Source: Hymenolepis diminuta (Eukaryota > Platyhelminthes > Cestoda > Cyclophyllidea > Hymenolepididae). From it: 64,000 nucleotides of DNA. Position numbers and translations under genes: made by a program. Where the stretch lies: assembly GCA_900708905.1 (NCBI GenBank), contig CAADRB010000008.1:1910390-1974389 (forward strand), read 5' to 3'. The notes under the pieces were generated by a model that had not been told where the DNA came from, ran no database searches, and saw only the letters and a program-made list of their open reading frames with translations. Positions 9,836-21,690 of the stretch are shown piece by piece; positions within the stretch are counted from its first letter, which is position 1, and every line of letters begins with the position of its first letter.

Positions 9836-12600
9836 TGACCATACTGTAACCTCAAGTTTCCTTTAGATAACCATCATGTGTCCTCCAGTAGTTTATTTTA
9901 ACTAACAAAATAGTTTATTTGAATGGTCCCTCAATGAACGTTGCTGAAGTTCAGTTTCCCCGCAGCCATGTCCGAAAGCATTCTATCTGTTTATACTATT
10001 CCTCTTACATGAGGTTATATTAAGCCTTCTTACACAAAAACACCCTACGCAAGCAGAAGCACACTTCTCTCTCATCTTCCATCTCCTTTATCTCTGTTAC
10101 CCTCTCCTCTTGGTTTGTTCAGTACACTTTGGCCTACGCAAATCTTTGTGCTCTACTTTTGGAACTGCAAACTGTTGTTGCTACTTGTCGACCTTTATTC
10201 CTTACTCTAACCCCAATAGACTACACTCTCTTTACCTTGTTTTTCTGAAATGCCATAGCAACCCTCCCATCCCTAAACCTCAATATCATTTGACTTTATT
10301 ATGCAGTCAGAACGGGACAAGGTGCAGAAGGCCGAAGAAACGCCTCAAGAAAAATGTAAATATTAAGTAGTCAAACAGCTATCTTCGCTTCTCCTCAGAT
10401 CTGCATGTTCCCTAATTTCCATTAATTGTTTACTATTCATAATACAACTACCTTTTGAGTCTCCGCTTACCATGCATTTTTGTATTTAATCACTTTTTCA
10501 AATTTTTATTCAACCTTTCCACGCAAAATTCTCCTTTATCCATCCGATTCCTATAAAGAGTAACATATATGACTTGAACAGGACAACTAACACTTGGATC
10601 AATTTACAATAGAAATCTATACCGCCTTTACCTATTTTAAGACTGAGAGGAGGCTGATGGTTTATTCTTCAATCGTTTCCAAAAAATATTGCCTCACCTC
10701 ATGCTCTGCAAAAGTACTTTGTTAATTTCATCCGTGCAGATGGGGTGATATTTTATGACCCTCTGACCTCAATATCATTTCCTGACGGATTTACCAATTC
10801 TCCTTGTTTTTCGATGATCTGCTTTTATTTAAAGAGTATATCCACACACATAAACACACACGGTTGTAAAAGGCGCTTACTGCTCACATCATTCAAGTTC
10901 TCTCTTTGTTTCAGCCTTCATCTCTTCTCTCTCCTCTCTTCTCATTTCCTCCTTATCTCTTGAATTCAGTCGCCTACTGAATAATACAATTTTGATTCAC
11001 CCAACCCTTGTCAGTCTTCATCTGGACAATGGTTGTTTGCTGTTAGCTATAAGTCTTAGTCAAGCAGGTACATATTTTATTAATCTTTCTCAAGCTTAAT
11101 AATGAGACAAGAGTTATTACATTGAAACCTTATATCAGCAAGAGCTGATTATACGCCTAACTTATTATTTCTCATTGTAAGCGATAAGTTTCAGATGAAA
11201 TACGGACTTTTTCAACCAAAATAGAGAAAAATGTGAGAGCATGGATTGACTGGGTGCGGATTGATGTACAATCGAAGTGATCATAGGCAATCTTCTATTT
11301 GAAGTTATGGTAGGTCATTTTCTTAAGTTCTCGATTGCAAAACAGTTCAGGGTCATATATGAACCAGTTTTCATCGTAAGTTAGTTTCATTATTAATTTT
11401 TACTATGACAGACGAAAATATTTGTAGGAGTTCTTTATTATTTTACTGCAGTTGTTTTTCTCTTTTTATTAGAGAAAAGAGATTAAAAAACCGAAAATAC
11501 GAATGGAACGCGTATCTCAAAGTAGTTATCAAATCTCATAACTCCAATAAATTGAGCCCATATACATGCTCGGTGATTCTACTGGGACAGGCCTTACTAA
11601 GGTGTTTAATTTTACTCTTTAGACTTTAAAGTACATTATAAATACAAAACGCACTCTACTTAGAGTTATAAGTAGTATATTGCATATAATAATCAGGTAC
11701 TACATGATCCTGTATCTGCGAGCAGTTTGCGGTTAATTTGCGCTAACTATGGAGACCAATTCCTACTAGTTAATTCATTTGATATCACACTTTCGGTCGA
11801 TCCAGTTACTATAAATGACCTCTCTCCGCATATTCTTGATAGCGAGAATGACTTGTTGTTTTGGCTGCCTTCACGGTGGGTGAAAATTCATATTTCTGTC
11901 AATTTTGAAATAAATGTTTATAATTACAATTTTTTACAAGTTTTTTAATGAATATTAAACTAATTTTAATAAGAAGCTGTTGGGGGTTCAAAGTATATGA
12001 AATATTAAAATAAAATATTAATCCAATAAATATAAACCTATGAAAATAAATTTAAAAAACTTAACCTGAGAGTACGTAATTTAAAGTCATGAAGTCACTG
12101 TGGTAAAAATAGGCAGATCATTCTTTTTAACTAATTTTTAAAGGTGTCTGACGCACCAAGAATGCTGAGGGTATCAAATTATCCTCATTGATAAATATGA
12201 AACTTAATTAACTATTTCCCCTTCCCTAAAGTAGGCAATTATGTTGTTTAAATCGTTTCGTTGACTGATCAGTAAAGAGCCATAAACCATTTACAAATAT
12301 TGCACTCATTTCAACTATATCGATAAGTATCCAATTTTCGATTGATCAACAATAAATAGTGATTAACCAGCAATCCCCTTTTATTAACGTTTAATTTGAA
12401 CATTTAAAATATTATATCAGGCACAGAAGTGATAGAAGTCCAAACGGAGATTTGAAAATACACGAAGTTTTACCATAAGGATTGAGCATTTCGGAAATCT
12501 GCCAAACCGGTTCTTTTAAATTTTAGTGATAGAAAACTTACGGCTGCCGATTCCGGAGTCAGTTCTTTACCTGATTAATATAGAATTTAAAAGAAATCAT
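9836..12600. other. non-coding, pyrimidine-rich then AT-rich
   Basis: The part from about 10000 to 10960 is rich in CT runs and has several spurious open frames with Ser/Leu/Phe-rich translation. These are expected from composition. I see no conserved motif, tRNA or transposon signal in the stretch. Confidence 0.4.
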
Positions 12601-12630
12601 TGCACATACAAATGTGTATGGGCAGTTGTG

Positions 12631-12661
12631 TATAAATTCGAAGCTAAAATCGTTCAGAACG
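12631..12661 (+). promoter_or_regulatory. TATA box and initiator for copy A
   Basis: TATAAA at 12631-12636 is followed about 24 bases later by TTCAGAAC, which fits an arthropod-type initiator. It would give a 5' leader of roughly 150 bases before the ATG at 12809. A leader intron is possible but not needed. Confidence 0.35.
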
Positions 12662-12808
12662 TCGAGAGCTTCTAATTACGCACTTTTAGATTTGGTCAGT
12701 AGTGTTGTACCTTGAAGTTAAAGCACGCAATTTTGCCCACGTTGTGGACACACTGACCACTTCACTTCTAAGAAACACAGATTGTGAGCATTCATTTAGT
12801 TGTCAAAA

Positions 12809-12937
12809 ATGTCGGATCCGATCACTCTAGACGATCTCAAGAAAACTCTGCTGCTTTTCATGATTGCGAAGCTGGTTTGCTGTTGCTGTTGCTGTGGCTG
12901 TGGATGTGGATGCGGATGTGGTCGTGGTGGATTCTAA
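12809..12937 (+). CDS. Cys/Gly microprotein, copy A (42 aa)
   Basis: A single-exon small gene. The ATG sits in a good animal context (CAAAATG). The protein starts MSDPITLDDLKK and continues with a hydrophobic segment TLLLFMIAKLV. It then has six consecutive Cys and a (GC)4-type tail, and ends GRGGF. It has 10 Cys in 42 residues. There is no classical signal peptide, because the N-terminus is acidic and polar. A hydrophobic helix next to a Cys run would suit S-acylation at a membrane. Alternatives are metal binding or a disulfide-cross-linked structural protein like Cys/Gly chorion or cuticle proteins. AATAAA follows at 12971-12976. Paralogues are B (6682, broken), D (17143, tail-less) and C (26018). 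I do not recognise the family; being a real gene is supported by the conserved N-terminus among copies. Confidence 0.7.
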   Translation: MSDPITLDDLKKTLLLFMIAKLVCCCCCCGCGCGCGCGRGGF

Positions 12938-12970
12938 CTTTCAAGGTCATGTTTTCATATATTTTAAGTC

Positions 12971-12976
12971 AATAAA
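12971..12976 (+). terminator. poly(A) signal for copy A
   Basis: AATAAA lies 34 bases after the TAA of the 42-aa gene, giving a very short 3' UTR typical of small abundant transcripts. Confidence 0.5.
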
Positions 12977-13652
12977 TTAATTAAAATTAATCTTAATTTA
13001 TTTGTATTTTTACCATAATTTGAAATGATATATTAAAATTTAATTAACTGTATGGTGTTAAAATTATATAAAGTAATTTCATTTTGCCATCTTCGACATT
13101 AGAATGGAAAAATCATCGCATATATTCTTGCAAATGACGGTACAATTTTAAAGTTGGTGTAGCGCCGCTAAATTTTTTGAATTCGGTCAATTTGGGACTG
13201 CACTTTTCCTTCAACTGCTTATAAATGCAAACCGTCGCCATTGAAAACCAGAATTATCAGCCAACTGTTTCGAAAAATAAGCTCCAGCTGAACATTCTCA
13301 AAAACCTCAAGCAATGAAGTTAACAAATAGGGGGACTCTAATCAGATCTAGCACTATATAGAAATTCCCCATTTGTCTTTGTATTTAAAGCAGGAAAGAT
13401 ATTTTTAAAATATTATATAATCAAATATTAACATTAAAATGTTAGTTTTTCAAACTGATACATATAGAAACAACCAATCAGAAGATATATGATATTATAG
13501 AAATTCTTTCGAATTTCGGTACAAAGAAGGGTTTTGCAAAAATTATAACTTTGATAGTTAAAGATTTGCTAAAAAGGCTGAAAATAGACCTCTTCAATTT
13601 AAAGTGGTGACTTTCAGCTTTGCTTAACTTAATTGTCTCACCGGGTGACGTT

Positions 13653-13825
13653 CAGATAGATGGCTATGTGGCGTATAAGCTGTGTCAAACTGGTTAACCT
13701 TCTATTTTACTGTCTTTCACAAGTTCGCTCTCTGGCACTCAGCTGTGATGTGTCAACCAGCTTTCCACTTAAAACTTCCCATTCCTTTCTCACCCTTTTC
13801 TCATGTTCCTGATATTGGAAGAGGT
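13653..13825 (+). repeat. dispersed repeat R2, copy 1
   Basis: This aligns with 31725-31890 in the same orientation. They share AGATGGCTATGTG(G/A)CG, ATAAGCT and TGTCAA, then a CT-rich stretch with GTGATG, CTCTCCACTTA-like and CCCATTC. About 70-75% match by eye with small gaps. Class unknown; it could be a MITE or LTR fragment. Confidence 0.45.
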
Positions 13826-13829
13826 TATT

Positions 13830-15285
13830 GTACCATGTCAGTCTTAACTCAGATTCTAGAAGCACCATTGATTAGAGTTAGCGCTTCTTTGAATGCCATA
13901 ATCTCAAAATAATATGAGACTTTTCGGGTTCATACATTGTTATATTGATGCAGTTATATTTTAATAAATTTTTTCCATTTCATATAATAATGGATTTTAA
14001 GGTATGCATGCAGAATGATTTATAGCGAACCTCTTTACCCCTTTTAAGAATATAAAATTCTGTCAAACTGTAATTCAGTTTTTCACTTGACAACTAAATC
14101 ATGCGATTATTTTAACTAATTAGCCGCTTAAAATGAATAAATGAAATAAAGAAAAAGAAACACTTTGACTTTTGAGTAAAATGCAAACATTTATTCCAAT
14201 ATAGTTTCAATTACAAGGGAGATAAGTAGGAAATCAGTGGAGGCAAATTAGCACCAATAACATTGATTTCTACAGCAAGAGCATCCTCTTCTCTCACAAA
14301 TACAATCCTTGATACTTTTGTAGATTAAGTAGTAGAGAATGTAACTCTGAATATCCTGGGTCGTTACTGCGGCGGCCATTATTAAAGGATTTTCTGTTTT
14401 AGATTTCTGCTAGTAGTTACATCGTGATTTCCGCTATATATATATATTCTTCGAGTTCCCATTTGAGCTCATCTGATGGATATCAGCTGTTGAGAATGGC
14501 TAGTTTTTCACACAAGTAAAGTGGGGGGTGAGAAGATGGTTCAGATGAACGAGAAAAAGTTGTGAGAAAGTGGGTTTCGTTATGCATTCACATGTCCAAA
14601 GGCCGTCGTGAGTTCATCTCATCGGAAAATATCAAGAATACTGTTATGGCCTTCTATTCATTATATATTCAATTTCAATATAGCTATTATCAACCACACA
14701 TCTACAAATTAAACAGTGAGACATTTGGAATTTTTTCAGCTAGTTTCATATTATTTTAATTACAGTCCAATTGGATTCTCGAATAATAATTTTAAAAATA
14801 TTATTTATTCAAATTATAAACAATGGATGAGAGAGTCGATGTGCAAACTGCCATCAGAATTATGGTTTTAATAATTTTAAAATAAAAAGTACAGAATAGC
14901 TATTCAGTAATTTCCAACTACCCGAAATTATATTTATTTATTCTGTGAGTATGAAATAAACCAGTGTGAAATTAATTAACAGGTAACCGAATACGTAGGT
15001 TGCTCTTACTAATTGGTGCTGAAAAGGGCATTAATTGTTGACGAGTTCAAAAGGGCACAAATTTGATGTATTATTGAATTGAATGTATGAAATGTGTTTA
15101 TGCAAATTTTATAATTAAAACTGAGTTCATCAATAACAATTCTCAACAGGCATCCACAGATTCCTTAAATAAGGATTAAGTATTACGATATAAACAAGAT
15201 TTATTTACATAATTGCTGGTCTGTTTATGCTACGTAGACAAAAGACACTACACCAACCCCATTTAAGAAGCGTTTTCTAACACTC
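13830..15285. other. AT-rich, no gene seen
   Basis: Short frames only, with no conserved motif. A short (TA) run lies near 14434-14448. Confidence 0.4.
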
Positions 15286-15291
15286 ACTTTG

Positions 15292-15475
15292 AGAAGAGAG
15301 TGGTGTCATGGAGCCTTCCTGGTGAGAGACTCGAATTTATGCCATCCTCTGTATTAGCCAGACTTAAAAAGTGTGGCTGGTCATTCCATTAACTGGGTGT
15401 TCGCCGATGTGAATTAAACCCACCACCTCTGGCATTGCAGACGTGTACGCTGACCAGTACTCCACCGAGCGAGTT
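15292..15475 (-). repeat. tRNA-derived SINE-like element
   Basis: The minus strand starts near CTCGGTGGAGTAC and has TGGTCAGCGTA at 15456-15446, a good Pol III box A. GGGTTTAATTCAC at 15421-15409 resembles box B. A non-tRNA body follows. The spacing fits an internal Pol III promoter. It does not fold into a clean tRNA by eye, so it is a SINE head rather than a tRNA gene. Confidence 0.45.
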
Positions 15476-17096
15476 TAAGAAATCTTTAAATTTCATTCAA
15501 GATTGACCGAAATTGAAGACAGCACGCCTTGCATATAACGAGTGTGTATATCCTTTTTCTGTAATAGCGATTTTACAAAATAAATATAAAACTTAAGCCC
15601 TGTAAAATATCAATATCTGATAGCTGTATTCACAGTTGGGCTTCTGTGAATTAAGTACTAATTCCTTTTCGTTGACATTCCGCATCTGTTCAGTTAGTGC
15701 AGATTTTCAAGCTAAGAACAAATTTCACGAAGTACTCAAGCTTCCATATACACTAAGTGCATGATGTGTGGTGCCTCTCTAATGGTTCCAGGTCCCACTT
15801 ACCAAAAATAAATGTAGTTGAGTACCGTAAAATATAACAAAACCCTATTATACGAGTGTTTTTGGTTAAAAGTACTGATATATCTTATCCTATCCAAAAT
15901 GTAAATAAGTCAAATTGATTTTTTTCAAAATTTCAAATTTCAAGCATCTAAACTTGCCAACAAACAAACACTTGCTAGAACTTCTGTCCACAAATTCAGA
16001 GCAAATGCTGTGGCACAAAGGCTAAACTTTATAAAATTTATTAACTTCGTTCCTTATTGTTTCATTATGAAAAGTATTTTGTTTTCTAAGGATTCATTTA
16101 TTTATCATAATGAAAAATTAATAAATTATATGTTCAACTTGAGTGAACACAGTTACAAAGCCCTGCTAACTTACAATTTCTATCTATTACATCTTTGCTA
16201 TGTTAAACTGTAACCTAATGAATTACATGCAAGAAAGATTTGTCTTCCCAACCGTTTGAAGAAGAAGTAAAATGAAGCGGCAAGACCGACCATTCTTGTT
16301 TAAATAATACCGCCCAATAAGCACTGAGCATCGCAGACAGGCATTTGCTGTAATCCCGGGGTCGAATTGGGAAGGTTGACTTTTGGAACGTAAACTGTTC
16401 ATATAGTAAATATTAAACAGCCTGAATTCAAAAATCAAATGAAATATGACTTTGATACCTTGATGTTGCTCTTTGAATCTTTTTGACTCCCCACCCCCTA
16501 TCACTTATTGGACTAACCGGTACTCGGTGTTAGTTTCTTCCCACAATGAAAAATTGTAAAATTTTTGTATTACTGTGGGTTATAATAATAGTGAAAAAAC
16601 AGATAATAACTGCTTTAATTCCATTTTTTGTATGAATAATATGATCGTTATAAAATTGACAAGTTATGATTATGCCCTCTTTACTTTTTTGGAGTAAAAC
16701 TAATACTTTTCATTAATTTCGACTGATACTCTTCCCCATTCAGCCATGTATCAACATGGAGAATATTCTTAGCAATTAAGCAGTTTTTATTTTTAAAGTA
16801 CTCAGTTAAACACGTATCAGATATTCTTAAACTAGCTTTCTCAAATGACCACTGGTTCGCACAAATGAACATGTGATATTTGGCTTGTAAATTAAACTCC
16901 AATCCTGAAAATTGTAGGTCACTGGAACAGGTTCTGAAGAAAAAACATGATTTTTCACTTTAGAGAAATTACTGCAAGTTCTTTCACAAAGTCTTGGGAG
17001 GAAAGAGATCACCTGTCGAAATCCTTTTTGTCAGCATGATTTCCCATTTTATTGGGAGTTAAAACAAGTCCACCTGATTATGCTTAGTGAAAAGAG

Positions 17097-17104
17097 TATA
17101 TAAA
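17097..17104 (+). promoter_or_regulatory. TATA box for copy D
   Basis: A perfect TATATAAA lies 39 bases before the ATG at 17143. Transcription would start about 25-30 bases downstream, giving a leader of only 10-20 bases. This is the strongest core promoter near any family member. Confidence 0.5.
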
Positions 17105-17142
17105 TTTTTCAGGAATTATCTGAGTTCACAAGAACTAAAAGA

Positions 17143-17229
17143 ATGTCAACACCAGTTACTAAGGGCGATTTGGTGCGATACCTGTTATATTACCTCATCT
17201 TTCGACAGCTGACGGGATTTCGTTTGTAG
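17143..17229 (+). CDS. microprotein family, tail-less copy D (28 aa)
   Basis: The ATG has A at -3. The protein begins MSTPVTKGDLVRYLLYYL and ends RQLTGFRL at TAG. The start aligns with copy A (MSDPITLDDLKKTLLLFM): MS, P, a branched aliphatic, T, D-L, then a Leu/Tyr-rich hydrophobic stretch. The Cys/Gly tail is absent in all three frames downstream. Either the tail was lost by truncation, or it is on another exon (a GTAGAT donor-like site overlaps the stop). The strong TATA box immediately upstream argues that the locus is or was transcribed. Function unknown. Confidence 0.5.
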   Translation: MSTPVTKGDLVRYLLYYLIFRQLTGFRL

Positions 17230-17939
17230 ATCATTCTATAGGCTCTTTGAGGGACTTAATCGAATTACACAACTGATATACCTAACACATTCAAACTCTC
17301 TTGACACATTTAATTTATTTAACCAAAACATAACTTATTAGAAAAACACGATTTTTAGCTAACCTCGATATTTAAAATTATCTGCTTTTAACTGTTACCA
17401 ATGGAGCGTGCGGATGCTTGCATTCATTTTAAATTGACTGTTTATTTCCATCATTGATAATCAACAATTCTCAGAAGGTAAGATATTTCACATTTTTTAA
17501 AATCTATACTTGCTTCTGTTTTTTAGAAGACAAAAGACCAAATTGGACATCTGAACTTTAAAATGTATCATGAAGGTGATGCAGGGCAATTTGCACCCCA
17601 AAGTTAACTCTTCGTTAAAAGTTGAGACACACATTAATAACAAAAAATGAATAGAGTACAATGAAAGTTATTTACCTTTAATAAATTATTTTTCATTGGC
17701 AAACGTTTTTTCCTTTTAAAGTTTGTGATGGTTTAATAATATGGGACATTCGGTGACGGAATATGCAACCTCGTATAAATAAAAGTGTTCTGAATGGCTG
17801 CAGAAATAAAGCAGTATATCTTAAATTTGACAAGTTTCTTATAATTGGATGAAATTAACAAAGCTTAAAAGATCATATACTAAAACGCTATTGGTGGTCT
17901 CATCTACCTGCTCATAGTTGTACGAACATGTAATTAAAT

Positions 17940-18065
17940 GAACTCGGCATGATCGACCATTAAGTTAAATCAAATACAAATCTGCTCTGAATATCGTGGA
18001 AATGAACCCACTCAGATATCCAGGAGTCAAACAATGAATATTAAGCTTTGAGACATTTAGATGTT
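17940..18065 (-). repeat. SINE-like repeat S2, copy 1
   Basis: Read on the minus strand it has GTTTGACTCCTGG (box B-like, 18032-18020), then CACGATATTCAGAG and a GATCATGCC end. The same order of blocks is seen at 37255-37385 (minus) and, more weakly, at 43985-44155 (plus). The shared tRNA-like box and body suggest one old SINE family. Confidence 0.45.
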
Positions 18066-18069
18066 ACAA

Positions 18070-21000
18070 AGTGAAATATATTAAACGTGAAAAATTGAAC
18101 TACTCACTGTTAATATTCTGACCTTTTTGTACTTTAAAGCAGCCCTAATACTGACTGCAAAAGTATTTTAAGCGTCTGATCGAGTAAAACATAGAACTAT
18201 CCCCCATAGAAATAATAACCTTCCTAAAGAGTAACTGGATACGATAGCCTATCCTAAAATAGGAAGAACAAGAACAGAATCGGACAAGTATGCAGTAGAC
18301 TTACGTAGAGGAATAAGGGGTGAAGACAGAAAGGTGCATGAGGAGTTATTGAGAATTGGAAGGAAAGGGAGAAAGCATCAGTAATGGGCAAGTAAAACCA
18401 AGTTTGTGTTTGACAGCGCGAATTTAGATACGACGACGGAGTAGTACAATTTCGCGTCCGTTGTTGGCCGATGAGCAATAAAAGTCAATTGATAGTTAGA
18501 ACAGGTACGTCACAGTTTCTATATGGTCTTGTTTCTATCCATTATTAAACTGTTTCGCGTGCTCAGATGGCAAATCTTTTTTTCAAAATTTGCAAGAGGA
18601 TTTTCATTGTCATGGGTATCAGTAATAGTTATTAAAATATGCTCAGGATTTTGGCTCTACTACAGGGTATTCATAAATCAATACATTTATGAAAGACATC
18701 ATGTTTTGAATGAAAAGATTTAAATGCATTATTAAACCTTCAATGCTATTCACAAATATTTAATAACATTCACTTGTTGACAAAATGGAAATACTTCATA
18801 TTCTGTTAGTTGTTTTAATGAAGAAGAAAAAAATTGACACATATTTATTAAATAAATTATTGAAAACAACTTGAAGTATGCATTCGGCTCATACTTAAAG
18901 ATACAAGGCGATAGAGCTTATTAAATATTTCAGTGAAAATGCTGTAATTGTTTCTTTCAATTTTTGCAATGTATACTACATTAACAATACCGTATCCAGT
19001 GACGTGTACTAAGCAAAATCCAGAATTGATCATAAATTATTGATTAAACGTTAGGACTTTGAATTATTTATTTTGCATTATTCGATACTCTTGAACTTTA
19101 TTCAATAATGATAAATATAACGTCCATTTTAATACTAACAACAAAAGCAAAAGCAAACAATTTATCCTTAAGGAAGATTTAGAAGCTCAAGAGGCGGAAT
19201 AGTTTAATTAGGAAAATTCTTAATTTCATTTAAAATTGCTGTTAGTTAAATTGTGATTTAGAAGTTGTTTTTTTAAAAAAATCTATTAAGAAAGGCATTT
19301 TAAAGACGTTTTGTCGAGAACCTTGAATTATTTCGTCCCTCTTGCGGATCGAATTTAACCTGTGAGGTCAATCAACCGCATTGCTGAATGCGCACTGATG
19401 AGCATTAATCTTGTGTTCCTTGACTTGGCAGACTTACTACTAGTGAAGAATTTTTTCATCAATTAATCAAAAAACACCACAAGGCTGCATTGAAGAATTG
19501 GTTTTCAGATAATATAATGGAAAAAATTCATAAAAATATACATGGGCATCATAGCGTGAAATTTTATGCTTCCAGCAGTTGTCAGTTAACGAATCGAATT
19601 GTCCAGGACCAATTAGGTCCAAGGTAAGACCATCAAATGAGAAAATGTTAAAATCATTCGACGCGTGTTTTTTAATCATTATAAATATTAGACATTATAT
19701 ATTTCAGAACCCTGTTCGATGAACTACAATTCCAGAGTCAACATTCCAATAAATAATAGAATATCCATTGAATACTGCTGGCGAAGAACAGTTAACAAAT
19801 GAATGGAGTTGTGATTTCAAAAGCATCATATGGACAAGGGACTTCAGTAAACTAGTAGACAACTCTTTATGTATCTATGCAAAGCGGTGCTTGCCAGTAC
19901 CTCTATCCAGTAAAATTGGCTTTTCTTTAATATTTTCTCAATTTCATCTATAAAGAGAGTTAAGTTAAAGTTATCTTTCTTATACCTCCCACCCTAGAGA
20001 AAAGAGTAATCCGTACATGACTTTCAGACGAAAGATTCACGGCAGATTTTATGAACAGAAACGTGGAATTTCTGAGACATTTCGCGTGGTAGAGTGTATT
20101 CAGTATCTTAATAGAGCGCTCCAAGGATACATAAACATGAATATCATTTTCTCCTCTTTTATTCAAACTCTAACAAAGGCTAATAATCTGTTCCTATTTA
20201 TTATAGTCCCCCCGATTCAATAACTCCATGAATTAAGAACACTTTCACAACTTTACTCAAAGTTCTATTAGTAGCAACCCATAATTTTAACACATTCTAA
20301 AAGAATGGAAATTTTATGACTAATTGACATTAAATTGTCAATTTAATATTTCTTGAATTAAATTTCATTCATTTTTATTCAACACGGTCAAATTTCTAAC
20401 CTTTGAGGACGGAATGATGGCGCCTCCGTTTTAATTTTTAGGAAGGTTAGAATCTCACCGATTTTTACCTGCAATTTTGGTACTTGTCATTACTCCAAGT
20501 TTTTTTGTTTAATATCTGGTTGATCACTACAACTTAATTTTTTATTAAACAAAGAAAAGTGTAAAAGTAATTAAGCTTTGTTTTCCGTACTGTAAGATAT
20601 CAAATCCCTATTATGTGGTGCTATTCAGTTCCTGATAGTGTACAGAGCCGAGTATTTAAGATTCCCTATACAGAATTCATAAAAATTTTGTGGGCTGAAT
20701 TCATTAATTTGACATTATTTTGTTTCCGTCCTCTAAAATCTCGTACCTGACATTGAAGTCTTTTCAGGACTACACTATTTACTAGCCAGATAGCATATCA
20801 GTAATCTGCATTTATGTCAACTTTATCTAATAAGCATTCGGAGACAAGCTCTAACTGAGTTGTAATTCTGCTACCTTCAATAGCTGCGCTACTACAGCCA
20901 TAACGGAAAGTTTAGATTGCATTAGTGACTATGACGTGGCATATATCAATTTCAAGGCTGATTATGATCCTAGGGGTATTAATCACGCATAATCTGACTT

Positions 21001-21460
21001 CAGAAACGGATAAATACTCTTATGATTCTGGCAAGTTGATAGGGTTAGAAATAACAAAGGAAACAATTAATTTCAAATCCATACGTGTTGTCTGAGAAAG
21101 AATATGGTTTGAATATGAAAAAACATGATCAAAATATAAGATCTTTTTTTATTTTGCTATCATCTTACTTCTAAGGTCAGGGCCCCTGCACTAAACCTAG
21201 ATTAATCAGGAAGTAGGAGCAATTTACTTTAATCAAATATCAGATTTATTAATGAAAGGAAATTATTTGGAAATTTTTCATTTAATCAACACATTAAGAG
21301 CACTAAATCAAACAGATAATCTTAGTTTAAAGGAACGGAAAGGTTTCCTTTTTAACCTAAAATACCGATCATACAGTTTATTATTTTAACTTCTTATTTG
21401 TAAATGCATTTTACAAACAAATTTGAAAATCATTTGACAATGTTGTTATTTACGTCCATA
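18070..21460. other. AT-rich, no gene seen
   Basis: Frames are short and without motif. The purine-rich stretch at 18250-18440 gives an apparent Leu/Phe/Ser-rich minus frame that is a composition artefact; it may be a remote copy of the CT-rich part of repeat R2. Confidence 0.35.
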
Positions 21461-21464
21461 TTCG

Positions 21465-21690
21465 GTCTTTGTATTGTCTCAGTAATTTAAGGGTGTGCAT
21501 CTGGATCGATCAGTGCAGTAAAAATAATAACACTTCAAAATATTAAGTTTCTAATATCAATTCGCGTAACTCACATTTCACACTGAAGTTATACCGAGGA
21601 CTTACGCAATTTTGCTTGTTTTGTCACCTCACAACGGCAGAATTTTGTAAGTCGAACGTGGATTGCGTTTCTGGGAAATGGAATGCCAAG
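21465..21690 (+). pseudogene. decayed copy of the 24.3 kb hypothetical gene
   Basis: Reading TTT GTA TTG TCT CAG then a stop, the frame gives FVLSQ, GVHLDRSVQ, a stop and KII. This matches FALSQ, NVHLDQAVQ, K, KIL of the intact frame at 24275. Further on, LVLSPHNGRIL then a stop matches HILSLHKDKVL. Stops fall at three conserved positions and the ATG is GTC. Amino-acid changes between copies are conservative, which argues that the ancestral sequence was protein-coding. Confidence 0.6.

Noticed and set aside
10110..10370. Frame with NCCCY, considered as another Cys microprotein
   Set aside because: It lacks the family N-terminus and Gly, and has only three adjacent Cys; CT-rich low-complexity DNA explains it.
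15292..15475. Genuine tRNA gene
   Set aside because: Box A and B are present, but the acceptor and anticodon arms do not pair, and a long non-tRNA body follows.
18254..18478. Leu/Phe/Ser-rich minus-strand frame that looks like a membrane protein
   Set aside because: It is the complement of a purine-rich tract; hydrophobicity is a composition effect.
20814..20858. ATG TCA ACT start (MSTLSNK) considered as a family copy
   Set aside because: No D-(L/I)-K motif or hydrophobic segment follows, and it stops after 14 codons.
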